NCBI GenBank assembly: GCA_900318815.1
Contig: ONMA01000010.1
Span: 62,001 to 126,000 of the forward strand
DNA from: an uncultured Prevotellaceae bacterium
Lineage (GTDB): Bacteria; Bacteroidota; Bacteroidia; Bacteroidales; Bacteroidaceae
Reading direction: 5' to 3'
DNA length: 64,000 nt
Position numbers and translations under genes: made by a program. Shown here one piece after another: positions 1-10,736 of the stretch. How positions within the stretch are numbered: position 1 is the stretch's first letter; each line of letters opens with the position of its first letter. The notes beneath the pieces were generated by a model. The model saw nothing but the letters and a program-made list of their open reading frames with translations. It searched no databases and was not told the origin of the DNA.

Positions 1-1604
1 TTGCAAAACCTGTTGACCGACAGGCTATTAGCTTTACAGACGGCTTTCTGATGCCGTTAGACAGGCAACCTTATTTCCATCCTGAAGCCACGCCGTTGGT
101 CGTCGATGACAGGCTTACGGTTGGCAGACCGAATGCTGTGGCAGGCGAGGAGTGGGCCGAGCAGCGTGAGGTGGACTTAGAACTCTATGGCGACTACGAA
201 CTGATGTACCGTGGTGCAGTAGAGGAAGCCCACGAAGCGACCAAAGGGGTCATTGAGTCGCAGTGGGAGGAGGCCTATATCACGGAACTGGCTCGGCGGC
301 TCTGCCTCTTGGGCATGCCCGAAGAGGAGGCGTTCCTGCATATCAGTAACCATCATGCCTATCGGGCAGCCTACAACGAATATAACTACCGTGCCATCGT
401 CTCTGCCGTCTATGCGGAGGAGAAACCCGGTAGCCAACAGGGGCCGGCGACGGTGGGCAAGGAAACACGGCAGATGATTGCTTTCCTGAAGAGCCGCTAC
501 GTGTTCCGCTACAATACGGTGATGGGCTATACGGAGTTCCGGCCCAACAATACATGGATTCTGGACTGGCAGCCCTGCGACGAGAACGCCATCAACGGCA
601 TGACGCTACAGGCACGGCTCGCAGGATTGGACGCGCGTGACAAGGACGTGCGCCGCTATGTCCACTCCGACATGATACGGAGGAGTGATCCCGTCGGCGA
701 CTTCCTTTTGAAGGCATCGAATGCGTGGGACGGCGAGACAGACCACATCGCCATGCTGGCCCGACAGGTGCCGTGCGACATTCCGCAATGGGAAACGTGG
801 TTCAAGAAGTGGTTCGTCTCGATGGTCGCCCAGTGGATGATGCCCCGCCAGGAGTATGGCAATGCCATCGTCCCGCTGCTAATCTCGCCTCAGGGCGACG
901 GCAAGACCAGTTTCTGCCGGATGATCCTGCCGCGTGAACTGAGCTGGGGGTTCTTGGAGAACCTCGACGTCAGCGAGAAGCGCGCTACGCTGCAGGCCAT
1001 GCACAACTTCCTGCTCATCAACCTTGACGAGTTCAACCAGATCAGCCCGAAGATTCAGGAGGGATTTCTGAAGAATGTCATCCAGCTGCCCAGCGTGAAG
1101 ATCAAGCGCCCGTATGGCAAGCATGTCGAGGAGTTCAAGCGCAACGCCTCGTTCATCGCCACGACCAACGACATGCACGTGCTGAGCGACCCGACGGGAA
1201 GCCGACGCTTTATCTGCGTGCAGCTTACGGCACCGATCAATACCAGTTACAAGCCGAACTACGAGGCACTCTACGGACAGGCATACGATATCGTGATGAA
1301 ACGGCAGATGAAATGGTATTTTGAGGCCGACGAGGTGCAGGCCATCATGGCCCACAATCGCGACTATCTGTTAGTGCCGCCCGCTATGCTCTTTTTCCAT
1401 GAGTATTTCGAGGTGGTGCAGGACGAGTATGCGGGCACATGGCTCTCCGTGACTGCCATCTTCGAGCGTCTCCGTACACTCGTAGGTTCCCGCCTTAACA
1501 TCGCTGGCGTCATTAACTTCGGTCGCATGATAAGCAACATCGAGGGTATCTGTCGCAAGCGCACTAAGACTGGCATGGTCTATCTGGTGAAGGAAAAAGT
1601 TTGA
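1..1604 (+). CDS. VirE/VapE-like P-loop protein, 5' end outside the window
   Basis: The frame is open from base 3 without a start, so the gene begins to the left; the first internal ATG (51) leaves 517 residues. Counting from that ATG, a P-loop SPQGDGKTS lies near residue 277, an acidic Walker-B-like LINLDEF near 321, and IATTND followed by GSRRF near 367-385, which fits a sensor residue and an arginine finger. This order is typical of the virulence-associated E (VirE/VapE) family, superfamily-3-like helicases of phages, satellites and Bacteroidales integrated elements, usually encoded beside a primase. About 100 bp of AT-rich sequence without a clear terminator separates it from the next gene. 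The family call is firm; the role in replication of a mobile element is inferred from the family. Confidence 0.8.
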   Translation, partial: AKPVDRQAISFTDGFLMPLDRQPYFHPEATPLVVDDRLTVGRPNAVAGEEWAEQREVDLELYGDYELMYRGAVEEAHEATKGVIESQWEEAYITELARRLCLLGMPEEEAFLHISNHHAYRAAYNEYNYRAIVSAVYAEEKPGSQQGPATVGKETRQMIAFLKSRYVFRYNTVMGYTEFRPNNTWILDWQPCDENAINGMTLQARLAGLDARDKDVRRYVHSDMIRRSDPVGDFLLKASNAWDGETDHIAMLARQVPCDIPQWETWFKKWFVSMVAQWMMPRQEYGNAIVPLLISPQGDGKTSFCRMILPRELSWGFLENLDVSEKRATLQAMHNFLLINLDEFNQISPKIQEGFLKNVIQLPSVKIKRPYGKHVEEFKRNASFIATTNDMHVLSDPTGSRRFICVQLTAPINTSYKPNYEALYGQAYDIVMKRQMKWYFEADEVQAIMAHNRDYLLVPPAMLFFHEYFEVVQDEYAGTWLSVTAIFERLRTLVGSRLNIAGVINFGRMISNIEGICRKRTKTGMVYLVKEKV

Positions 1605-1707
1605 CTACACCTCTATACACCGCTTCATACACCCGATAATTCGTTGATTTAAAACCAATTATATTAAAAGTGTAGGTAGTGTATGTAATTTCGATAAATT
1701 TTTAAAA

Positions 1708-4700
1708 ATGATGAAATTGTTTACTGACAGTCTGCACAAGATAGCGTATTCGGCCGATGCATCCGTGTATCGGGAGATACCCTACGGCGTGGCCTACCCC
1801 GAGACGGTGGACGACGTGCGGGAGTTGTTCGCGTTGGCACGGGAGAAAGGTGTCGACCTGATTCCCCGTGCGGGCGGTACCTCGATAGCCGGACAGGTGG
1901 TGGGAGCGGGCATCGTGGTGGATGTCAGCAAGCACTGGAACAAGATTGTTGAGATTAACGCCGAGGAGCGGTGGGCCAGGGTGCAGCCGGGCGTGGTGAG
2001 AGACGAGCTGAATCTCGCCCTGAAGTCCTACGGCCTGTTCTTCAGCCCGGAGACTTCGACGAGCAACCGCTGCTGCATGGGCGGCATGTTCGGCAATAAC
2101 TCCTGCGGCACACATTCCTTAGTCTATGGCAGCACACGCCACCACGTGATAGCGGCCAAAGGGGTGCTGGCCGATGGAAATGTGGAGGAGTTCAGAGACT
2201 ATCAACTGGATGAATTAGAGGAGCGGTTTGGCGAGAGGTTCTGGGAGAAAACGTCGCATGAGTCGCTGATAGAGAGTATCTATGCGCAGCTCGTCGGCTT
2301 TGCCTACGACGAGAAGACCGTAAGCCTGATTGCTGACCACTACCCTGACAAGGAACTGAACCGGCGCAGCTGCGGGTATGCCATTGACGAGGTGATAGAG
2401 CATCTCATTCCCAACGACAAGGGGAGTATCAACCTTTGCAAACTGTTGGCTGGAAGTGAGGGGACGCTGGCCTTTATCACGGAACTCACGGTGAGTCTCG
2501 ACCCGCTGCCTCCCAAGGAGATGATGGTGGTGTGCGGGCATTGCGACGACCTGATGAAGAGCTTCGAGGGGAACTTGGTGGCACTTCGACATCATCCGAC
2601 GGCCATCGAACTGATGGACGGTGAGATTCTTGAACTGAGCAAGGGGAATAGCGCCATCCATGCTCAGCTATCCATCCTCCAAATAGAAAATCCTGCGGCC
2701 CTGCTCATCACCGAACTGCGGGCAGAGAACCGCGAAGACATAGACCGTAAGGCTGATGCGCTGGAACAGGACTTGTTGCAGAGCGGGTTAGTGTACAAAT
2801 GTACGCGCGTCTATGGAGCCGATGTCGCCAAGGTGTGGAACCTGCGCAAGGCCGGGTTGGGCATTCTGGGAGGCATGAAGGGGGATGCCCGGCCGATGGG
2901 CGTGATTGAAGATACGGCGGTGGCTCCGAGTCGGTTGCCTGCCTATATGAGGGACTTCCGCGACATGCTTGGGCGGTTGGATGCGAAGTGTGTCTTTTAC
3001 GGACATATCAGCACGGGCGAACTCCACTTGCGGCCGATTATCAACCTGAAAACCAAGGAAGGACGGGAACTGTTCCGCAAGATTGCCTACGAGACTGCCC
3101 TCTTGGTGAAGAAACACCGGGGCAGCATCAGTGGCGAACATGGCGACGGACGGCTGCGCGGCGAGTTCATCCCCTTGCTCTATGGGCAGGAGGCTTACGA
3201 GCTGATGCGGCAGGTGAAGCATTGCTGGGATCCGGAAAATCTGCTGAACCGACATAAGATTGTAGACACGCTGCCCATGGATAGCATGCTGCGCTTCGAC
3301 GAGGGACAGCAGTATGTGATAGAGAACACGATAGGGGCCGACCATACCTATTATAACTGGAAGGCTGCTTTCGACGAGTGCGATACGCCGGGGGCTACGG
3401 GAGCCAGGTCGCAGACGCATGCCCTGATGTGCTCCATAGAGCAATGCAACGGGGCTGGCGACTGCCGCAAGTCGAACTTGATGGGCGGTACGATGTGCCC
3501 GGCCTTCAAGGTGAGCGGCGACGAGACCAAGACGACGAGGGCCAGGGCTAACGTGCTGCGCGAAGTGCTGACACGCGGCGGCGATGCGCAGTTGGTCAAG
3601 GAGGTGCTGGACTCTTGCCTGGCCTGCAAAGGCTGTAGGGGAGAGTGTCCGTCGAATGTAGACTTGACAAAGATCAGGGCCGAATTGCTGCAACACTACT
3701 ATGACCAGCATGGTATGCCCCTGCGCACGTGGTTGGTGGCCAGGCTGTTGCAGATAGAACAGATGGGCCGATATGTCAGGCCGCTCTATAACTTCGCTGC
3801 ACAGTGGAAGCCCACGGCAAGCATCATCAAGCGCATCGTGAAGTTTGCACCTGAGCGGAGCATCCCGCAGCTGAGCAAACGGACAATGGTGCAGTTGGTG
3901 ACAGCCACGGTTTCGCACGGTTTGTCACGGAGGGAAGAAGAGGCCACGGTTTCGCACGGTTTGCCTCGGAAGGAAGAAAGGGGAAAGAGGGTGTTGCTCT
4001 ATGCTGATGAGTTCACTAACCAGCAGGAGGCAGAGTTGGGACTGACATTTGCCAAACTGCTGATGCGTTTGGGCTATCAGGTAGAGACCATCGCCTTTGA
4101 GAGTGGACGTACCGCCATCTCCAAAGGCTGCCTGAAACGGGCGAAGAAGATTGCAACGAAAAACGTGCAAAAACTCTTCACTCTTCACTCTTCACTCTTA
4201 GTCGGCCTCGAACCGTCGGCTGTCCTGACCTTCCGCGACGAATATCCCGACTTGGTGCCTGCCGAGCTAAGGGCCGAAGCGATACGGATAGGGAAGAGTT
4301 GCCTGCTCTACGACGAGTTCCTGCAACAGGAGATGGCCAACGGGAATATCCGTGCAGAGGACTTCAAGACCGACGAGATGGAAATCTGGTTGCACGGGCA
4401 TTGTCACCAGAAAGCACTGGTGGGTATTGACAAGACTGCCAACGTGCTACGCACGCTGCTGAGAGGGGCCAAGGTGCATGTCATTCCCAGCGGCTGCTGC
4501 GGAATGGCCGGTTCGTTTGGCTATGAGAAAGAACACTACAAGACTTCCTTGGCCATTGGCGAAATGGTACTCTTCCCTGCCATCAGGAGGGCTTATCGCT
4601 CGAAGTCCAAGGCGGAGAATCTGAAAACGCCATTCTTCGTGGCTGCCCCAGGCACTTCCTGCCGTCAGCAGATTCTCGACGGTACAGGCGTCAGGGCCGT

Positions 4701-4737
4701 ACATCCTATAGAGATATTGTACAGATATGTTCTGTAA
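1708..4737 (+). CDS. FAD-linked oxidase fused to Fe-S/CCG domains (YdiJ/D-lactate dehydrogenase-like)
   Basis: A 1009-residue cytoplasmic oxidoreductase. The N-terminal third is an FAD-binding type-4 (PCMH) domain with RAGGTSIAGQ near residue 53, followed by a FAD-oxidase C-terminal domain carrying SGEHGDGRLRG near 472. Next come two cysteine clusters (CSIEQCNGAGDC near 574 and CLACKGCRGECP near 636) that form a dicluster ferredoxin module, and a C-terminal CCG domain (HGHCHQK near 897, SGCCGMAGSFG near 929). This architecture is that of YdiJ-type or D-lactate/2-hydroxyacid dehydrogenases, which pass electrons from a hydroxyacid through FAD to Fe-S centres. Start ATG 1708 is followed at once by a second ATG. 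Oddities: a 13-residue tandem duplication (3904-3981) and a 7-bp tandem array (4172-4200) sit in frame in the linkers around the CCG part. The substrate cannot be read from the sequence. Confidence 0.85.
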   Translation: MMKLFTDSLHKIAYSADASVYREIPYGVAYPETVDDVRELFALAREKGVDLIPRAGGTSIAGQVVGAGIVVDVSKHWNKIVEINAEERWARVQPGVVRDELNLALKSYGLFFSPETSTSNRCCMGGMFGNNSCGTHSLVYGSTRHHVIAAKGVLADGNVEEFRDYQLDELEERFGERFWEKTSHESLIESIYAQLVGFAYDEKTVSLIADHYPDKELNRRSCGYAIDEVIEHLIPNDKGSINLCKLLAGSEGTLAFITELTVSLDPLPPKEMMVVCGHCDDLMKSFEGNLVALRHHPTAIELMDGEILELSKGNSAIHAQLSILQIENPAALLITELRAENREDIDRKADALEQDLLQSGLVYKCTRVYGADVAKVWNLRKAGLGILGGMKGDARPMGVIEDTAVAPSRLPAYMRDFRDMLGRLDAKCVFYGHISTGELHLRPIINLKTKEGRELFRKIAYETALLVKKHRGSISGEHGDGRLRGEFIPLLYGQEAYELMRQVKHCWDPENLLNRHKIVDTLPMDSMLRFDEGQQYVIENTIGADHTYYNWKAAFDECDTPGATGARSQTHALMCSIEQCNGAGDCRKSNLMGGTMCPAFKVSGDETKTTRARANVLREVLTRGGDAQLVKEVLDSCLACKGCRGECPSNVDLTKIRAELLQHYYDQHGMPLRTWLVARLLQIEQMGRYVRPLYNFAAQWKPTASIIKRIVKFAPERSIPQLSKRTMVQLVTATVSHGLSRREEEATVSHGLPRKEERGKRVLLYADEFTNQQEAELGLTFAKLLMRLGYQVETIAFESGRTAISKGCLKRAKKIATKNVQKLFTLHSSLLVGLEPSAVLTFRDEYPDLVPAELRAEAIRIGKSCLLYDEFLQQEMANGNIRAEDFKTDEMEIWLHGHCHQKALVGIDKTANVLRTLLRGAKVHVIPSGCCGMAGSFGYEKEHYKTSLAIGEMVLFPAIRRAYRSKSKAENLKTPFFVAAPGTSCRQQILDGTGVRAVHPIEILYRYVL
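3904..3981 (+). repeat. 39-bp in-frame tandem duplication inside the oxidoreductase
   Basis: Two copies of a 39-bp unit beginning GCCACGGTTTCGCACGGTTT encode ATVSHGLSRREEE and ATVSHGLPRKEER. They lie between the Fe-S module and the CCG domain, where related proteins have a variable linker. Confidence 0.8.
4172..4200 (+). repeat. 7-bp tandem array CTCTTCA inside the oxidoreductase
   Basis: Four near-perfect CTCTTCA units encode the peptide LFTLHSSLL in frame. The same CTTCACTCTTCACT-type string recurs in the signal peptide of the TonB receptor at 23105-25642, so it is a dispersed low-complexity repeat. Confidence 0.7.
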
Positions 4738-4925
4738 CCAAATATACCGCAAGCGGTCTGATAAAAAACCAAATAAAACCAAATAAGACAAAATAAAACC
4801 ACTATTGTTTTTTCTTGTTTTTCTTGTTTTGTTTTGTTTTTCTTAAAGACGCGAAGCGTAGCATCATTTAGTTGATTACTAAAATGAAAAAATAAGAAAC
4901 TTCAATTATGTTTATATAATCCTAA

Positions 4926-5921
<996 letters not shown>

Positions 5922-5936
5922 AATGATTCCATAAGA

Positions 5937-6680
5937 ATGGAAAAAGAAATACCCAAGGTCATTCATTATTGCTGGTTTGGTGGCAATCCGCTTCCAGATT
6001 TGGCCAAGAAATGTATGGCTTCATGGCGCAGGTTCTTCCCAGACTACGAGATTAAAGAATGGAACGAGCAGAACTTTGATGTGTACCGTGTGCCGTATGT
6101 CGCTGAGGCCTATTGTCTGAAGCAGTATGCCCATGTGAGCGACTATGCCAGGTTCTGGATTCTCTATCACTATGGGGGCATCTATTTCGATACGGATGTG
6201 GAGGTCATTCGTTCCATGGATGACATCCTTGCCCGTGGCTCGTTCTTAGGGTTTGAGTGTCAGGAAGGTACTCTGCTCGATAATCCGCATGGCAACATGG
6301 CTGCAGGGTTGGGTATGGGTGTCGGTAAAGGTCATCCTTTCTTTGCCAAGATGATCGACTACTATGACCACCATCACTATGTGGGATGGAGCGGCAAAAG
6401 TACGGGCAATGTGACCCTACAAGCCACGCAATTTCTGGACTATGACCAGAAGGAGGTGCTTGAAGGGGGCATTGTCAGCGTGAACGGTCTCCTCATTTAT
6501 CCGATTGATTATTTCTGTCCGCTTAATTACTATACAGGAGAGATGAACATCACGGAGAACACACGATCCATTCACCACTACATGGCTTCTTGGGTGACGA
6601 GGCATGAAAATCGCTTGCAGGCTTTGTGGCAACGGATAAGATATATCTATGTGAGAATACTATGTCAACTGAAACATTAA
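5937..6680 (+). CDS. GT32-type glycosyltransferase (DXD sugar transferase)
   Basis: 247 residues, no signal peptide. The N-terminal IPKVIHYCWFGG and the motif YHYGGIYFDTDV with its DTD metal-binding triad are hallmarks of the Gly_transf_sug (DXD) family, GT32, often called capsular polysaccharide synthesis proteins in Bacteroidales. It probably transfers a hexose from a nucleotide sugar to a surface glycan at the cytoplasmic face of the membrane. It lies 15 bp after the WbpB-like gene and 19 bp before the LruC lipoprotein, so all three are probably co-transcribed. Donor and acceptor are not predictable from sequence alone. Confidence 0.85.
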   Translation: MEKEIPKVIHYCWFGGNPLPDLAKKCMASWRRFFPDYEIKEWNEQNFDVYRVPYVAEAYCLKQYAHVSDYARFWILYHYGGIYFDTDVEVIRSMDDILARGSFLGFECQEGTLLDNPHGNMAAGLGMGVGKGHPFFAKMIDYYDHHHYVGWSGKSTGNVTLQATQFLDYDQKEVLEGGIVSVNGLLIYPIDYFCPLNYYTGEMNITENTRSIHHYMASWVTRHENRLQALWQRIRYIYVRILCQLKH

Positions 6681-6699
6681 CTTTTAAAATTCCGAGAGT

Positions 6700-8733
6700 A
6701 TGAAACGCTTACCTTTTCCATTATTACTCTTCATCCTGTTGCTATCAGGCTGTAGCACGGAAGAAGCGTCGCAACACGACCGAATCACCGCCGAATTCTT
6801 GGAGAATCTGGGCAAGGAAGTGAGTACGCAGCAATGGTGGCGCACCAGCGTTACGTTGAGGGTCAACGTGACGACCGATGCCCCCATCTGTATGTGGCTG
6901 CTTTCTTCGGAGGGTTCCGATACGAAGTGCTATGACTATAAAGAGGCTGCGCGCAGTGGTGCAGTGATTATGACTGCCCCACAAGGACAGGGCACCGTAC
7001 TCAGACTGTGCTACCTCTACAAGGACAAAGTGAAAACACAGAATATTGTCCTCAGTGGCAAGTCGGAGGATGTAATCTACTTGAACGCATTGTCTTCGCG
7101 CATCACCCGCGTCGACAATCCGCCGGCATCGCTTTGCGGAAGTAGTATTCACAAGGATGCCCAGTATTTTCAGTTTGACCACGACCAGTTGGCCGACTTC
7201 TACTCGATGATGGAACTGGTCAAGCACAATGAGGATGCCAAGAACGTTCTCAATCTGAACACCAATTATGAATTGGAGTCCAATGGCCCATTCTCTATTA
7301 CGTGGGTGAATGGTTATGAAGGTTCGCAGTCTTCGCGCATCTTAGGCTACTACTATCATTCGGCCGATACTTGGGACGACCTAAAGTATGTGGATTTGTC
7401 GGAGACCCATAAATGGGATTATATTGACGGGCTGGCCAAGGTGCAGTATCAAATCAGTAAGGACGATGAGGTAGAGGGTGGAATTATCCTGAAGGCCAAT
7501 ACCTGGTATGATGCCAACTTTGACCTTTCGGATAAATTTGGTGCTACTACTTGCAATAATCCAGACCGCGTGGGTGATGATGCCTTTAACTCTCAGGAGG
7601 TCTATTACCGCTATGAGGGCTTTGTCTCTGCTTTGCGTGGAATCTCGTTCCAGATTGATGTGCCAGTGGGAATGCGTGTGGGATTCTATCTGCGTTCTGA
7701 TGGTGAAGAGCCTTATCCTGAACAGTATGACATTTTGACAGATTTGAAAATTAAGCCTTACTTAGATAAAAGAGAACGCTTCAGGGGTACTTGTTTCTGT
7801 GTTGAGGAATTTAACATCGTGGGAAATGGCAGGGGCAAGCATCGCAGTTTCATTAAGGAATATGACAACGTCATCTGGATGGGTATGGAAGACCTGGTTA
7901 AAGGCGGTGACCATGACTGCAATGACGTGATTTTCGGTGTGGTTGCCCACGTGAAGATTGAAATGCCTGACATCGTGGAGCCGATACTGCCAGAGGAAAA
8001 AGAACCTGATAATCCAGACAACCCCGACAATCCGGATAATCCCGACAACCCCGATAATCCTGACAATCCTGACAAGCCAGATAATCCCGACAATCCCGAC
8101 AATCCCGATAATCCGGACAACCCCGATAATCCGGACAACCCCGACGACCCTGACCAAATAGAGAACTCCACTCCCTTCCCCTGGACGATAGCCTACGAGG
8201 ACGTACACCGCGACCCGGACTTCGACTTCAACGATGCCGTCATCAAAGTGGTGCCCGACTATGACAACGAGCTTTGCTGCGTGACGGTGATGGCTGCCGG
8301 TTCCAATGCGCGTATGTACCTGCACTTCGACGGTCCCGACGGCGACCAGAACTTAGGCGAGATACATAAGTTGTTAGGGAGCAGTACCCTGGACAATATC
8401 AATACCGAGAACTTCCTGCCTGAGACCTCGTTTGTTGAGGTGGACTGTGTGCCCTGGCCAAAGGACTACACCATGGCCAAGGACGGACGGCGGTTCTATA
8501 TTGAGATACAGCGAGGCACCTGCAACGACTGTACCGACGTCATCACCCTGCCCGAATATCCAGGCGAGATGCCTGAGGCGCTGTTGGTGGCGGGTGAATG
8601 GCAGTGGCCGATAGAAGGTGTGAACGTGACTACCACCTACAGCGACTTTCCTAACTGGGCGCACGACTTGACCAAGACACGCTACTGGGAGTGGTATAAG
8701 TCGCCGAAGATAAATACAAATGTTACCTATTAA
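6700..8733 (+). CDS. LruC/DUF4842 domain lipoprotein with an Asp-Asn-Pro repeat
   Basis: 677 residues. The signal sequence ends in LLLSGCS, placing the lipid-modified cysteine at residue 18, so the protein is exported and anchored, probably on the outer membrane. Two copies of an acidic LruC-type motif are visible: GGDHDCNDVIFGV before the repeat and DPDFDFNDAVIKV after it. Between them lies a long low-complexity tract of DNP/PDN triplets (8005-8157), probably an extended Asp-rich spacer. LruC domains are known from Leptospira and many Bacteroidota surface proteins, but their function is not established. The stop overlaps the start region of the next, outer-membrane protein gene, which suggests that the two products act together. 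Confidence 0.8.
   Translation: MKRLPFPLLLFILLLSGCSTEEASQHDRITAEFLENLGKEVSTQQWWRTSVTLRVNVTTDAPICMWLLSSEGSDTKCYDYKEAARSGAVIMTAPQGQGTVLRLCYLYKDKVKTQNIVLSGKSEDVIYLNALSSRITRVDNPPASLCGSSIHKDAQYFQFDHDQLADFYSMMELVKHNEDAKNVLNLNTNYELESNGPFSITWVNGYEGSQSSRILGYYYHSADTWDDLKYVDLSETHKWDYIDGLAKVQYQISKDDEVEGGIILKANTWYDANFDLSDKFGATTCNNPDRVGDDAFNSQEVYYRYEGFVSALRGISFQIDVPVGMRVGFYLRSDGEEPYPEQYDILTDLKIKPYLDKRERFRGTCFCVEEFNIVGNGRGKHRSFIKEYDNVIWMGMEDLVKGGDHDCNDVIFGVVAHVKIEMPDIVEPILPEEKEPDNPDNPDNPDNPDNPDNPDNPDKPDNPDNPDNPDNPDNPDNPDNPDDPDQIENSTPFPWTIAYEDVHRDPDFDFNDAVIKVVPDYDNELCCVTVMAAGSNARMYLHFDGPDGDQNLGEIHKLLGSSTLDNINTENFLPETSFVEVDCVPWPKDYTMAKDGRRFYIEIQRGTCNDCTDVITLPEYPGEMPEALLVAGEWQWPIEGVNVTTTYSDFPNWAHDLTKTRYWEWYKSPKINTNVTY
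8005..8157 (+). repeat. Codon-level tandem repeat encoding (Asp-Asn-Pro)n
   Basis: A 9-bp periodic tract of GAYAAYCCN codons lies inside the LruC lipoprotein gene. Synonymous third-base changes are frequent, so it has been kept at the protein level. Tracts of this kind can vary in length by slippage. Confidence 0.85.
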
Positions 8734-8746
8734 TCACAGAAGACAA

Positions 8747-10429
8747 ATGAGAGGAATGATGTTATGGGGCTTCGTGCTGTGTACGCTGGGTATGCACGCA
8801 CAGAATGCACAGAATGCCGAAGACAGCACCGTAGTGAATAAGGATCCTTTCTACCTGCAACTCTACGGTGGTATCAACAAGTCGGCCAACGAACACCTGC
8901 CCTGGACGGAGTTTTCAGAGTACCCCTGGGCTCTCGGTGCCTTCGTGGCCCTGGGCCGCGAGGTGACGCCGCTGTGGGGATGGCGCGTAGCCCTGCGTCT
9001 GAACCACAACAAGAGCCGAAACGTGCCGGAGTGCGAGTCGAAGGACACATGGGGATGGAACAACACCGGACTGTTTGCCGATGCCACGTTCGATGTGACC
9101 GATTTGTTCCACAAGAAGGATACTGCCCAGCATAAGTTCAACCTGAAGGCTTTTGCCGGCGTGGGGGCGGCCTATACCTGGGGCTTCGACCAGGTGCCGC
9201 TGTCCTACACCCATCCTTACTCGCGCAGCAGTAAACTGCTGCCGGCGGTGATGGCGGGCGTGACGGCCACCTGGAAGCTGAGCAGGCATTGGCGACTCGG
9301 CGCAGAGCTGAGCCACACACTGTTTGAGGACCACTTCAATGGCGTGGGGGCCGATGCGCCCTTGGACATGCGTACCAACCTGAAGATAGGTCTTACCTAC
9401 CTGTTCTATAAGAAAAAGGTGGTACACACCAAGCCTGTGATACGCAAAGTCAAGCTGAAGGAGTGCCCGCCGCTGCCGCTGCTGATGCCCGACCCGGAGG
9501 AGACCAAGCTGCGACAGATTCAGGGACATGCCTTCCTCGACTTCCCGGTGAACGAGACGGTGATCTATCCCGAATACCGCAAGAACCCCGAGGAACTGGC
9601 CAGGATCTATGCGTCGGTAGACAGTGCCATGTTCGACCAGTCGGTGGTCATCACCCGCATCTCGCTCCACGGCTATGCGTCGCCTGAGAGTCCCTACAGC
9701 AACAACACCCGACTGGCCAAGGGACGAACGGAGGCACTGAAGACGCAGCTGATACGCAAGTACAACTTCGACACAAAGGTGTTCCAGACCAACTACACAC
9801 CGGAGGACTGGGACAACCTGCGCGGATTCCTTATCGACACCGATACACGTAAGGTGAAGGGTGAGTTCTGGTATGACAACAAGGCTTACGTGGAAACGCC
9901 CGAGGTGCCCGACTACGTGCTTAGCCATCGCAATGAACTGCTCCGCGTCATTGGACGTAACATCGACCCGGATGCCAAGGAGGAACTCCTGAAGCGGGTA
10001 GGGGGCGGCGAGCCGTACAAGTGGCTCCTGGAGCATGTCTATCCCGGACTGCGTCATACCGACTATATTATCGAGTACAAGATCAGGCCGTTCTCCGTGG
10101 AGAAAGGACGCAGACTCATCTACTCTCATCCCGAGGGACTGAGCTTAGAGGAGATGTATAAGGTGGCCATGAGCTATGAGGAGGGGTCGGACAACTGGCT
10201 CGATGCACTGCTCATCGCCGTGGATCGCTATCCCAACAACGAGACGGCTAACTTCAACGCGGCCTGTGGATGTGTGATGACCAAGCGACTGAGGGATGCG
10301 AAGAAGTATCTGCAGAAGGCTGGCGACACCCGCCAGTCGCGCTACGTGGCCGACGTTATCAAGGCCATGGAGGGCGACGTGGACTGGAGATTAGAAAACA
10401 AGCGCATCGTCATCAACAGGGATGAATAG
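8747..10429 (+). CDS. Outer-membrane beta-barrel protein with OmpA-like and TPR-like parts (DUF3575/DUF3868 type)
   Basis: The longest frame starts at 8720 and overlaps the LruC gene by 14 bp. ATG 8747 is preferred because MRGMMLWGFVLCTLGMHAQ is then a normal signal peptide. The first 220 or so residues have alternating aromatic strands typical of a small barrel. The middle part contains ITRISLHGYASPESPYSNN and LAKGRTEAL, an OmpA-like arrangement seen in fimbrial-operon DUF3868 proteins. The C-terminus (about 470-560) looks like a helical repeat (FNAACGCVMTKRLRDAKKYL). The order barrel, OmpA-like, TPR-like suggests an outer-membrane anchor or assembly factor for the LruC lipoprotein encoded just upstream. 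That partnership is inferred from gene order only. Confidence 0.7.
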   Translation: MRGMMLWGFVLCTLGMHAQNAQNAEDSTVVNKDPFYLQLYGGINKSANEHLPWTEFSEYPWALGAFVALGREVTPLWGWRVALRLNHNKSRNVPECESKDTWGWNNTGLFADATFDVTDLFHKKDTAQHKFNLKAFAGVGAAYTWGFDQVPLSYTHPYSRSSKLLPAVMAGVTATWKLSRHWRLGAELSHTLFEDHFNGVGADAPLDMRTNLKIGLTYLFYKKKVVHTKPVIRKVKLKECPPLPLLMPDPEETKLRQIQGHAFLDFPVNETVIYPEYRKNPEELARIYASVDSAMFDQSVVITRISLHGYASPESPYSNNTRLAKGRTEALKTQLIRKYNFDTKVFQTNYTPEDWDNLRGFLIDTDTRKVKGEFWYDNKAYVETPEVPDYVLSHRNELLRVIGRNIDPDAKEELLKRVGGGEPYKWLLEHVYPGLRHTDYIIEYKIRPFSVEKGRRLIYSHPEGLSLEEMYKVAMSYEEGSDNWLDALLIAVDRYPNNETANFNAACGCVMTKRLRDAKKYLQKAGDTRQSRYVADVIKAMEGDVDWRLENKRIVINRDE

Positions 10430-10482
10430 AATAACAACAAGGATTGAGTTTATATTAACTAAACTTTTCCACTAGTCTTATT

Positions 10483-10690
10483 TTTATCAAGAATTTGAGA
10501 ATTAGAGAATTATTCACTAAGATAACTCTAACTGAAGATATTTCGAATTTAGAGAATGGTGAGTGCGCAGTCCGTTCTATGAATTCTAAGGTCGCTTGCG
10601 ACCTCTTCAAGAGAAGTTTTGTACAATGATAATTCTCTAATTACTGCGTTCCTCGTGGGTCTTCGACAAATCTCTCTAATTCTTGATAAA
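10483..10690. repeat. Nested imperfect inverted repeat between the barrel gene and the UDP-sugar dehydrogenase
   Basis: The arms TTTATCAAGAATT (10483-10495) and AATTCTTGATAAA (10678-10690) enclose a second pair, AATTAGAGAATTAT (10499-10512) and ATAATTCTCTAATT (10629-10642). A small GGTCGCTTGCGACC hairpin is also enclosed. This explains most of the 300-bp gap 10430-10736. No gene was seen in it. Confidence 0.6.
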
Positions 10691-10736
10691 TAGAAAAAAG
10701 ATAGGAAACTTCAATTGTTAAAATAATAATTAAAAA

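Noticed and set aside
7758-8171. Minus-strand frame with (Ser-Gly-Leu)n
   Set aside because: It is the reverse reading of the Asp-Asn-Pro repeat in the LruC lipoprotein gene.
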